Below are positions 46,463-53,799 of a stretch of 64,000 bases of DNA, in pieces; the first letter of the stretch is position 1, and every line of letters begins with the position of its first letter. The DNA is taken from the NCBI GenBank assembly GCA_015057525.1, contig SVEE01000002.1:336261-400260 (forward strand), written 5' to 3'. Origin of the DNA: Lachnospiraceae bacterium (lineage in GTDB: Bacteria; Bacillota; Clostridia; Lachnospirales; Lachnospiraceae). Under the pieces are notes generated by a model. It was not told the origin of the DNA. It ran no database searches and saw only the letters and a list, made by a program, of their open reading frames with translations. A program made the position numbers and the translations under genes.

Positions 46463-47320
46463 TTATTTATTAAGTGCCAACACCAATTCACGTAGCACCT
46501 TACATGCTGTTGCTGTAGATACCCCACTGTTATCAAGCATCGGAGCAAGTTCATTTATATCTGCACCGACCACATTTGTCTGACATACCTTCAATATTGC
46601 TTCTAACAATTGCATAAAAGTCACACCTCCAGCTTCCGGTGTACCTGTTCCAGGAAAAACAGAAGGGTCAAGGCAATCCAAGTCTATTGTAAAATATACC
46701 GGAGCTTGTGATTCCTTTAATTCTTCCACTAGCTGTTCAAGACCATCAAAGCTAAATGGATGCATGTCTGTATGTTCTGTCGCAAACTGAAACTCAGATT
46801 TTTCACCACTTCTGATACAAAACTGATGTATACGTCCATCTCCCAGAAAATCATATAAGCGTCTCATTACACAGGCATGACTTAATTTCACACCTAGATA
46901 ATCATCTCTCAAATCTGCATGAGCATCAAAATGTATTATATGTAGATTGGGATATCGATTGTGCACAGCTCTAACTGCACCAAGGGTTACCAAATGCTCG
47001 CCCCCAATCAAAAGTGGTAATTTTCCATCAGCAAGAATTTCTGCTGTTCTATTTTCTATATCTGAAAGGGCAAGCTCTGCACTACCAAAACAAAGTTCCA
47101 AATCTCCACAATCAAATACATTATAATCTGTCAAATCCTTATCCTGATAAGGACTGTAGGTTTCAAGTCCAAAGCTTTCATGTCTGATAGCTGCTGAACC
47201 AAATCTTGCTCCCGGTCTAAAACTTGTAGTAGAATCAAATGGTGCACCAAAAAGAACTATTTTCGCATCCTTATATTCACAGTCACACCCAATATAAGTT
47301 TCAACATTTCTCTCTAGCAT
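46463..47320 (-). CDS. speB: Agmatinase
   Basis: 285-residue ureohydrolase: GGEHLVTLGAV, HFDAHADLRDDY and TIDLDCLDPSVFPGTGTPEAGG carry the two-manganese ligands. Converts agmatine to putrescine and urea. AGGAGG lies inside the end of speE, about 8 nt before the ATG at 47320; the longer frame to 47380 is not a real start. Coupled to speE (2-base gap). Confidence 0.94.
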   Translation of the reverse strand: MLERNVETYIGCDCEYKDAKIVLFGAPFDSTTSFRPGARFGSAAIRHESFGLETYSPYQDKDLTDYNVFDCGDLELCFGSAELALSDIENRTAEILADGKLPLLIGGEHLVTLGAVRAVHNRYPNLHIIHFDAHADLRDDYLGVKLSHACVMRRLYDFLGDGRIHQFCIRSGEKSEFQFATEHTDMHPFSFDGLEQLVEELKESQAPVYFTIDLDCLDPSVFPGTGTPEAGGVTFMQLLEAILKVCQTNVVGADINELAPMLDNSGVSTATACKVLRELVLALNK

Positions 47321-47321
47321 A

Positions 47322-48173
47322 TTATTCAACCTCCTCAAGCATTTTTTCCAGATATGCAGGCAAGTAAAACGCACCCACATGTAATTTGGTAGTATAGTAT
47401 TTTGTTCCTAAATTCAACCCTAGCCATCTTTTTTCATTAAAATCATTAATTGGATGATATTTTTTACTTGCAAATCCAAACAGCCAATATCCAGCAGCAT
47501 AAGTTGGAATATGAGCCTGATAAACACGACTAATAGGAAATGTATTAACAATGCGTTTATGGCTTCTCTGCATTGCTTCTGCATCATGCTTATAAAAAGG
47601 ACTCCCCTGCTGATTTACCATAATGCCATCCTCACGTAATGCATTGTAACAAATACCATAAAACTCTCTGGTAAAATATCCTTCTGATGGACCAAATGGG
47701 TCATTTGAATCGACAATAATCAAATCATATTCATTGGTACAGCGTCTAATATAACGAAGAGCATTATCATAAAAAATATGCACTCTACTGTCATCCAAAC
47801 GACTGGCATTTTCAGGAAGATATGTACGACATGCTTCCACAACCTGAGGATCCATTTCTACAAGATCAATACGCTTGATATTCTCGTATCTGGCTAGTTC
47901 TTTCACAACTCCACCATCTCCCGCACCTATCACCAATACATCTTGAACATTAGGATGAACAGACATAGGAACATGAGTTATCATTTCATCATAAATGAAT
48001 TCATCTCGTTCTGTAAGCATAACATTTCCATCAAGAGCAAGTACACGACCAAATTCAGGAGTGTCAAAAATATCAATTTGTTGATAATCGCTCTTTTGGG
48101 AATATAGATGCCTATTAACCCTAATGCTATGTTTAACATCAGTTGCATGAAACTCGCTAAACCATAATTCCAA
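47322..48173 (-). CDS. speE: Spermidine synthase-like aminopropyltransferase
   Basis: 283-residue SpeE family protein: N-terminal strand domain, LALDGNVMLTERDEFIYDEM, GAGDGGVVKELARY, the Asp pocket VDSNDPFGPSEGYF and QGSPFY. AAGGAGG before a TTG at 48173 gives the family start MELWFSEFHATD; an ATG at 48200 without ribosome site is less likely. Normal SpeE needs decarboxylated SAM from SpeD, and no speD is in the operon or window, so it either relies on a distant speD or has a different substrate. Confidence 0.9.
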   Translation of the reverse strand: MELWFSEFHATDVKHSIRVNRHLYSQKSDYQQIDIFDTPEFGRVLALDGNVMLTERDEFIYDEMITHVPMSVHPNVQDVLVIGAGDGGVVKELARYENIKRIDLVEMDPQVVEACRTYLPENASRLDDSRVHIFYDNALRYIRRCTNEYDLIIVDSNDPFGPSEGYFTREFYGICYNALREDGIMVNQQGSPFYKHDAEAMQRSHKRIVNTFPISRVYQAHIPTYAAGYWLFGFASKKYHPINDFNEKRWLGLNLGTKYYTTKLHVGAFYLPAYLEKMLEEVE

Positions 48174-48186
48174 TTTTATATCCTCC

Positions 48187-49647
48187 TTATTCCAAGACAT
48201 TGATATTCAAAATTTCCGGATCCTCAGGACCAGTCATTGAACATCCTTTTATTTTTGCATACTCAATATAATCAAGTATTTCTGCAGTAATACGCTCTCC
48301 AGGTGCCAAAATTGGAATTCCTGGCGGATAACACATAACAAATTCACTACAAACCATGCCTATACATTCTCTTAAAGGAATACTTTTTTTATTCGCATAA
48401 AATGCTTCTTGAGGACTTAAAACGACCTCTGGATCTATGTACTCCTGACTTAACAGTCCATTACTATCAGTTTGATATCTACGTCTAATTTCTGCCAATG
48501 CACTTACAAGTCGTTCTAGCTCTTGTGAGCGATCCCCTATAGATAAATAAGCTAGAATATTTCCAATATCACCAAACTCAATTTGTATATCATACTCATC
48601 ACGCAAAATATCATATACCTCAATTCCTGCAAGACCTATATCTCGCGTATGAACACTTAATTTAGTAGGGTCAAAATCAAAGATAGAATTTCCATTTACT
48701 AATTCTTTTCCAAAGGCATAGTATCCACCAATTGCATTAATTTCCTCTCGAGCATACTCTGCCATATCAATAACCTTTTCAAACACATCTTTGCCACGTA
48801 AAACTAAATTTCGTCTGCTTATATCAAGACTTGACATCAATAAATAGCTACCGGAAGTAGTTTGTGTTAAGTTGATAATCTGTCTGACATGACCTTCATT
48901 CACATTTGGACCAATCAGCAAAAGACTGGACTGAGTTAAGCTTCCTCCGCTCTTATGCATGGAAACCGCTGCCATATCAGCGCCCGCCTCCATTGCCGAA
49001 ACAGGCATATTTTCGCCAAAATAAAAATGTGTTCCATGTGCCTCATCAGCAAGACAATACATCCCCGCATCGTGAGCCATTTTGACAATCGCTTTAATAT
49101 CACTGCAAATACCATAATATGTAGGATTATTTACAAGTACTGCAACTGCATCCGGATTTTCAGCAATCGCATTAGCCACTTGCTCACGCTGCATTCCAAG
49201 AGAAATACCAAGTCTGCGATCAACTTCTGGATTTACATAAACAGGTACTGCACCACATAGAACTAAAGCGTTAATAACACTTCTATGAACATTACGAGGC
49301 AAAATAATCTTATCCCCTCTTTTACAAGTAGATAACACCATACTTTGGACAGAGCTTGTAGTTCCTCCTACCATCAAAAAGGCATGAGCCGCACCAAAAG
49401 CATCTGCCGCAAGAACCTCCGCTTCATGTATTACCGAAACAGGATGACACAAATTATCTAACGGTTTCATGCTGTTAACATCTATACTGACACATTGTTC
49501 CCCCAAAAATGCTGCAAGTTCGGGGTTTCCTCGTCCATGCTTGTGTCCCGGTACATCAAAAGGAACAACTCTCATCTGACGAAAGTTCTGCAATGCCTCA
49601 TAAATCGGAGCACTATTCTGATTAATTTTTGTTATTTCTTTGTTCAT
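48187..49647 (-). CDS. speA: Arginine (Orn/Lys/Arg) decarboxylase, fold-I type
   Basis: 486 residues of the aspartate-aminotransferase-fold decarboxylases (SpeA/YaaO type): VPFDVPGHKHGRGNPEL, GTTSSVQSMVLS, DEAHGTHFYFG, PLP lysine in SMHKSGGSLTQSS and CYPPGIPILAPGE near the end. With agmatinase next door, arginine to agmatine is the likely reaction. GAGAGGTGG 4 nt before the ATG at 49647 fixes the start; the in-frame ATG at 49710 lies upstream of the terminator hairpin and is excluded. The first gene after the long leader. Confidence 0.92.
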   Translation of the reverse strand: MNKEITKINQNSAPIYEALQNFRQMRVVPFDVPGHKHGRGNPELAAFLGEQCVSIDVNSMKPLDNLCHPVSVIHEAEVLAADAFGAAHAFLMVGGTTSSVQSMVLSTCKRGDKIILPRNVHRSVINALVLCGAVPVYVNPEVDRRLGISLGMQREQVANAIAENPDAVAVLVNNPTYYGICSDIKAIVKMAHDAGMYCLADEAHGTHFYFGENMPVSAMEAGADMAAVSMHKSGGSLTQSSLLLIGPNVNEGHVRQIINLTQTTSGSYLLMSSLDISRRNLVLRGKDVFEKVIDMAEYAREEINAIGGYYAFGKELVNGNSIFDFDPTKLSVHTRDIGLAGIEVYDILRDEYDIQIEFGDIGNILAYLSIGDRSQELERLVSALAEIRRRYQTDSNGLLSQEYIDPEVVLSPQEAFYANKKSIPLRECIGMVCSEFVMCYPPGIPILAPGERITAEILDYIEYAKIKGCSMTGPEDPEILNINVLE

Positions 49648-49659
49648 ATTCCACCTCTC

Positions 49660-49699
49660 AAAATATAAAAAACGCAAGTTGTAATTACACAACTTGCGT
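49660..49699 (-). terminator. Intrinsic terminator in the speA leader (attenuator)
   Basis: Perfect 11-bp stem (arms 49672-49682 and 49689-49699, 6-base loop) followed on minus by a run of six T then ATATTTT, ending 12 bases before the speA ATG and directly touching the ribosome site. There is no gene upstream that it could serve, so it must act on the speA leader transcript: a premature-termination switch. Confidence 0.88.
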
Positions 49700-49729
49700 C
49701 TAATATCCATATCTAATCATAAATAGAGT

Positions 49730-49795
49730 CTATACAGCAACAATACTTTTACTACTCTTTATTGACCGTTTCACAAGTTTGCGCAATATACGCAT
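49730..49795 (-). CDS. Possible 21-residue basic leader peptide
   Basis: Within the speA leader an ATG at 49795 opens a 21-codon frame, MRILRKLVKRSIKSSKSIVA V, stop at 49730-49732. Four Arg-or-Lys pairs in 21 residues include three CGN arginine codons, which would suit ribosome stalling at low arginine or polyamine-dependent control. No clear Shine-Dalgarno precedes it; a short GGTTA/TAACC hairpin lies just upstream. Coding is uncertain. Confidence 0.3.
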   Translation of the reverse strand: MRILRKLVKRSIKSSKSIVAV

Positions 49796-49825
49796 TTCGG
49801 TTATTAAGTAACCAACTTATAAAAT

Positions 49826-49960
49826 TTGAGCTTTTAACTCAATCAATAAGGCGGCATGCCGCCAATCGGCAGTGGACCCGGCTGTCCGTATGGCCTTAAC
49901 CCCCGTAGGAGTGGTCCGTAATAATCGCTTGAAAGACTCTGATGTAAAATTAAATTTTAC
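49826..49960 (-). ncRNA. Structured leader RNA upstream of speA (candidate riboswitch aptamer)
   Basis: On minus, a GC-rich island in an AT-rich leader folds by eye into a three-way module: an outer stem GGACC/GGTCC (49913-49917 with 49874-49878), a hairpin CTCC-TACG-GGGG (49900-49911) and a GGC/GCC hairpin around 49881-49895. It is followed by a GCC-GATT-GGC hairpin and a perfect palindrome GGCGGCATGCCGCC (49850-49863). The heptamer TACGGAC occurs twice, 30 bases apart. None of the riboswitch classes I know fits. Boundaries are approximate. Confidence 0.6.
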
Positions 49961-50035
49961 TCTATCATCTTATCTCCAGATTTTTAGTAGGTACATTCCT
50001 TAAATCCATATAATGCGCCCACATCTTCATATAAT

Positions 50036-50063
50036 ATACTACCTAAAATTCATCTTAAGTCAA
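50036..50063 (-). promoter_or_regulatory. Promoter of the speA operon
   Basis: Minus strand: TTGACT (50058-50063) with TAGTAT (50036-50041, 16-base spacer) or TATATT (50033-50038, 19-base spacer). Transcription from here would give a leader of about 380 nt before speA. The rest of the gap up to 50220 is AT-rich and I see nothing else in it. Confidence 0.6.
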
Positions 50064-50221
50064 GTAATTTTTGAAAAAAATATCTACAAAGGATAAAATT
50101 ATTATTTTTCTTTTTTTGAGCAAATATAATCCATAAAACAGAAACAATTTTTTTCATAAGTCACCTCTAACATTTTCTGACATCCATTATATTCCATAAT
50201 TCAATCCACATCAATCAAAAA

Positions 50222-50251
50222 AATGCCCTTCCATTAAATGGATAGGGCATT
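50222..50251 (-). terminator. Intrinsic terminator of the pyridoxamine-oxidase-like gene
   Basis: Stem AATGCCCT / AGGGCATT (50222-50229, 50244-50251) with inner TCCAT/ATGGA pairing, followed on minus by a T-run. It isolates the speA promoter from upstream transcription. Confidence 0.85.
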
Positions 50252-50271
50252 GCTTTTATAATACCTATTAA

Positions 50272-50697
50272 TTATCCTTTACACAACTGCACAGGCTCTT
50301 TTGGTGCAAAATTTGTCTCCATAGTCCATGTTACAGCCTCACAATTCTTCATTCTGAATATCTGTAACAAATGCTCTATGCCATTGTCCTTCCAAGCCTG
50401 CAAGAACTTTCTGGATGGATGATTAAATATTTCTTCCTTTAATTCATCATCAATAACATGTTCTAACACACCCGTTACTCTAATCTGTGTGCCATCTCCA
50501 AAGAAACACATTTCTGCCTTAGGATTATTCATTATTTGTGAATATACATCCTTTGTAGATGCAGTGTGAAATATCAAACCATTTTCATCTGCTCTAAACA
50601 AAAACATTCCTCTTACTCTTGGTTGGTCACCCTCCACTGTTGCAAGATGAAATCCTGGATTAGCATTCATTAAAGCGTACATTTCTTTTTCATTCAT
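50272..50697 (-). CDS. Pyridoxamine 5'-phosphate oxidase-like FMN-binding protein
   Basis: 141-residue split-barrel flavin protein: PGFHLATVEGDQPRVRGMFLF and CFFGDGTQIRVTGVLEHV are typical of the PNPOx-like general stress/FMN family. Probably binds FMN or F420-like cofactor as a dimer; reaction unknown. GGAGG 9 nt before the ATG at 50697 is better placed than for the ATG at 50706. Confidence 0.85.
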   Translation of the reverse strand: MNEKEMYALMNANPGFHLATVEGDQPRVRGMFLFRADENGLIFHTASTKDVYSQIMNNPKAEMCFFGDGTQIRVTGVLEHVIDDELKEEIFNHPSRKFLQAWKDNGIEHLLQIFRMKNCEAVTWTMETNFAPKEPVQLCKG

Positions 50698-50789
50698 ATG
50701 TATCATCCTCCTTGTATAAATTTTAGTAATTATACAAGAATTAGTTTTCCCAGTCTTTTAAAATACACTCAAACTTTTACAATATAATG

Positions 50790-51641
50790 CTAATCCGCAT
50801 ATTTATCACGATATTCCGAAGGCGTAAGCCCTACATATTTCTGGAAACAAGAAGAAAAATAAGCACCACTGCCAAATCCACATCTCATGGCAATATCCGT
50901 AAGCTGATTTTCTTTTCTCTTCAACATAAGCTTAGCCATTTTAATTCTAACCTCAATCAAATATTCAATAGGTGTAATTCCTATCTCATTCTTAAAACGT
51001 CTGTTAAATGTGGTCTTTGACATATAGCCAAGATTAGCTAATTTCTCGACTGTAATATTTTCCATATAGTGTTGCTCAATGTAATGCTGTGCTCTTGCGA
51101 GAGAATAATCCGAAGAAACTGCTCGCATATCTAAAGTCTCACCAAAAATACTTCTTATTAACCAATGCGTAATTATTTCAGTCTGTGCATCTAATGTTAT
51201 ATCTGAATTCATCATGGATTTACTATATTCGAACACAAATGTATTCAATGCCTTCAATATGTCCGAACAAAATTCAAAAGCTTTACCATCAAACACTGGA
51301 ACATCTGGTTCATACAACCTAAATCTACTTTCAAAATACTCCTTCTCAATAAATATAGAATAACAATGCATACATTGATTTCTGTCATGCTCCACATCAG
51401 GTGAAGTAATCTCCGCCCAGTAATGCTTTGGTTTTTCTGAGTCCTTTTCAAAATTAATAATGATTTCGTAAGCCGGATGCTTATGCTGGGCAGACTTCGT
51501 ATCACTGTTATCAAAAATAGGGATAAACACACCAAATTTATCTCGAATATAACAGTCATGAGTAGATAAATCAACATCTGCTACTTCACCAACTAATTTT
51601 TTTATTAACACACTATTGCTTTTTTCTCTTATGTATTCCAT
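50790..51641 (-). CDS. AraC-family transcriptional regulator
   Basis: 283 residues: an N-terminal cupin-like sensor (about 1-150, KHPAYEIIINFEKD) and the C-terminal pair of helix-turn-helix motifs (ITVEKLANLGYMSKTTFNRRFKNEIG; LTDIAMRCGFGSGAYFSSCFQKYVGLTPSEYR). Overlaps the GNAT gene upstream by 13 bases, so translation is coupled. It might control the oxidase-like gene or the GNAT; effector unknown. Confidence 0.92.
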   Translation of the reverse strand: MEYIREKSNSVLIKKLVGEVADVDLSTHDCYIRDKFGVFIPIFDNSDTKSAQHKHPAYEIIINFEKDSEKPKHYWAEITSPDVEHDRNQCMHCYSIFIEKEYFESRFRLYEPDVPVFDGKAFEFCSDILKALNTFVFEYSKSMMNSDITLDAQTEIITHWLIRSIFGETLDMRAVSSDYSLARAQHYIEQHYMENITVEKLANLGYMSKTTFNRRFKNEIGITPIEYLIEVRIKMAKLMLKRKENQLTDIAMRCGFGSGAYFSSCFQKYVGLTPSEYRDKYAD

Positions 51642-52117
51642 AGTTTTATCACCTCACTAGGCAGTTCCATTTCGCAATTCATTTTTACAAAACCATATTT
51701 CTCATATAAGGCTCTTCCCATATCTGTTGTTTCAAGAGAAATGGCAGTTATTCCTTTTTCTCTTGCATCAGTGACCAATAAATCCAATGTTTTTAATGCA
51801 ATACCTTGTCTTCTGTAAGCTGGATTAGTGTACATATTCATAATATAAGCTTTTCTTCCTGTTGGATTATGGTACGTCGGCATCACTTGAAAATAACTAA
51901 TGCCACCAGCTCCAACAAATGTTTCTTCATCAAAAATCAAGTAAGCTAAATGCGTGTTATCCATTAAGGCGTTTTTATAATACTCACACGATTGCTTTTT
52001 CACTTCTGACATATCGACATCATTATTTAACTTATTAGCTGCTCGTAAAACCTCTATTCTGGTTTCCGTTAATATTTCTAAATCAGCAATTGTAGCCTTT
52101 CTATAATTCAACGCCAT
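51629..52117 (-). CDS. GNAT family N-acetyltransferase
   Basis: 162 residues: ATIADLEILTETRIEVLRAA, acetyl-CoA loop YTNPAYRRQGIALKTLD and LYEKYGFVKMNCEMEL. Standard GNAT. Its 3' end overlaps the AraC regulator gene, a frequent sign of functional pairing. Substrate unknown. Confidence 0.88.
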   Translation of the reverse strand: MALNYRKATIADLEILTETRIEVLRAANKLNNDVDMSEVKKQSCEYYKNALMDNTHLAYLIFDEETFVGAGGISYFQVMPTYHNPTGRKAYIMNMYTNPAYRRQGIALKTLDLLVTDAREKGITAISLETTDMGRALYEKYGFVKMNCEMELPSEVIKLWNT

Positions 52118-52165
52118 ATCCAGTCACCTCATTAAACTCAAATTTCCATTTATTAAAACTATCCC

Positions 52166-52840
52166 TTACCCAAACAAAATTTTCGCAGTTTCTTCCAATG
52201 CCCTTCTTTCTTCAGCATCATCATAAGAATGTTCTCTTCCATCAATCGCCTTAATAACCTCAATAGAAAATAGTCCATCCTTATTACAATAGAAGAAAAT
52301 CTTTTTCACTCCATTAATCTTAAATCTTGCTTCTGGATTTCCTTCCGGATAAAGCTTAATCATCTGTATTTTATCTGATGAAAGAGCTGCAACAAAGGAT
52401 ATATAATGTTTTTTTGTCATATCATGTTCAATGCGCACATAATACTCATCTTCAACCTTTTCGATGAAAATCTTATGCTGTTCATCGGTTTCCTCTGCTT
52501 GAGCTGGTGTGAGCAACACACCATGACAATTAATAACTGCTTCTCCCATCGTATGAATTACATTTCCACAGACAGGACACACATAGAACCTTGAACGTAG
52601 CATATTAGCTGAAACATTCACATTACTTACTGCATTTCCTGATATAAGTTCTGTAATAGATATACCAAAAACCTTTGCAATTGGTTCTAATAAGGAAATA
52701 TCTGGATATCCCTTTGCTGTCTCCCACTTCGAAATAGTTTTGTCTGATACATTAAGTCTTGTGGCAAGCTCTGCCTGTGTCATATTATTTTTTTCACGCA
52801 GTTTTCTTATAACTGCCCCAGTTACATATTGATTCATTGT
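52166..52840 (-). CDS. XRE regulator fused to a desulfoferrodoxin/superoxide-reductase-like domain
   Basis: 224 residues. HTH_3 domain (residues 8-65: MTQAELATRLNVSDKTISKWE). From residue 83 a desulforedoxin-like segment (FYVCPVCGNVIHTMGEA, Cys87 and Cys90, then NCHG at 103-106) and a superoxide-reductase-like domain (QHKIFIEKV, EHDMTKKHYISF, FFYCNKDGLFSIEV). His121, His138, His144 and Cys184 align with the catalytic-iron ligands; the fifth, in CNxHG, is Asp187 here. Likely senses redox state through a metal; it stands alone, with GGAGG ahead of the ATG at 52840. Confidence 0.85.
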   Translation of the reverse strand, partial: TMNQYVTGAVIRKLREKNNMTQAELATRLNVSDKTISKWETAKGYPDISLLEPIAKVFGISITELISGNAVSNVNVSANMLRSRFYVCPVCGNVIHTMGEAVINCHGVLLTPAQAEETDEQHKIFIEKVEDEYYVRIEHDMTKKHYISFVAALSSDKIQMIKLYPEGNPEARFKINGVKKIFFYCNKDGLFSIEVIKAIDGREHSYDDAEERRALEETAKILFG

Positions 52841-52921
52841 TTCATACCTCCTATGCATATATCATAAGCCTAGAGATATATTTTTCCTACCTACGAAGAG
52901 TAGAATCATGTCAACTCTATA

Positions 52922-53797
52922 TCATAAATTACTTATAATGAGCTCTGAACCAATACCAGAAATACTAATAATATTCTCACCATTTGCATCTGGTATTTCT
53001 TCGCTAACTGCTCCATCTTTTAAGAAATATATCTTTGATTTTCTTCCTTTATTAAGAATTGTATATTTACTTATATCAGCAACATGAAGCAATGTTTTCG
53101 CACCCCATTGATTTACATCCAGTTGTGTACATATGCCATCTATAGTTATATCATAATCTGTTTTCCCTGTGAACTCCAAACTACCCTCTGTATCTTTTAT
53201 GTAAACCAAATCAGCTGCTCCGTCATACTCTAATCGATTTAATTTTATGTACTCAATATAAAGTTCCTTTGCAACCGCATCTATTTCACAATGTTCCGTA
53301 AAATCCTTTGGCAACATGACAACTATATCAAGAGATTTTTCTGCCTCAAATTTACTGATTTCTTTTTTGTTTTGACATACTATATCTAATCTTTTCTTCT
53401 TCTCATCAATCTTTACTTTATATAAAGAATTAAGATTTTCTAACACCTCTGACTGTAGCTTAATATGTATTTTTTCATCCTCACAGGCGCAAATATTAAT
53501 TTTTCTTGCACTTCCTATACGGATATCAAAATGCTTATCACAGTCAATATCATAAACGGTCTCGCTTTCAAAAAGTTCTTCCTTAATCTCCTTTTCATCG
53601 CTTCTTTGCATTATTAATTCATCTAATGTCACCTTAAATATTTCCGCCAGAATAATCATATTCTCCACATCCGGCAAACCTCTGTTAGTCTCCCATTTAG
53701 TAATCGCCTGTCTGGAAACACCTATCTTTTCAGCCAGTTGTTCCTGGGACAATCCCTGACTAGCTCTAATTTGTTTTAATCTATCACCAAAATCCAT
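52922..53797 (-). CDS. XRE regulator with DUF4097-like beta-helical domain
   Basis: 291 residues: HTH_3 at 6-60 (ASQGLSQEQLAEKIGVSRQAITKWE), then a strand-rich region (about 90-291) with repeated short strands like those of DUF4097/DUF4098 adhesin-like proteins. No membrane segment. It follows the FtsX permease by 2 bases, making it the third gene of an ABC export operon, which it probably regulates. Confidence 0.82.
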   Translation of the reverse strand: MDFGDRLKQIRASQGLSQEQLAEKIGVSRQAITKWETNRGLPDVENMIILAEIFKVTLDELIMQRSDEKEIKEELFESETVYDIDCDKHFDIRIGSARKINICACEDEKIHIKLQSEVLENLNSLYKVKIDEKKKRLDIVCQNKKEISKFEAEKSLDIVVMLPKDFTEHCEIDAVAKELYIEYIKLNRLEYDGAADLVYIKDTEGSLEFTGKTDYDITIDGICTQLDVNQWGAKTLLHVADISKYTILNKGRKSKIYFLKDGAVSEEIPDANGENIISISGIGSELIISNL

Positions 53798-53799
53798 AT

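Noticed and set aside
49645..49710. ATG at 49710 as speA start
   Set aside because: It lies upstream of the terminator stem and has no Shine-Dalgarno; the ATG at 49647 has a strong one and gives the family's normal N-terminus.
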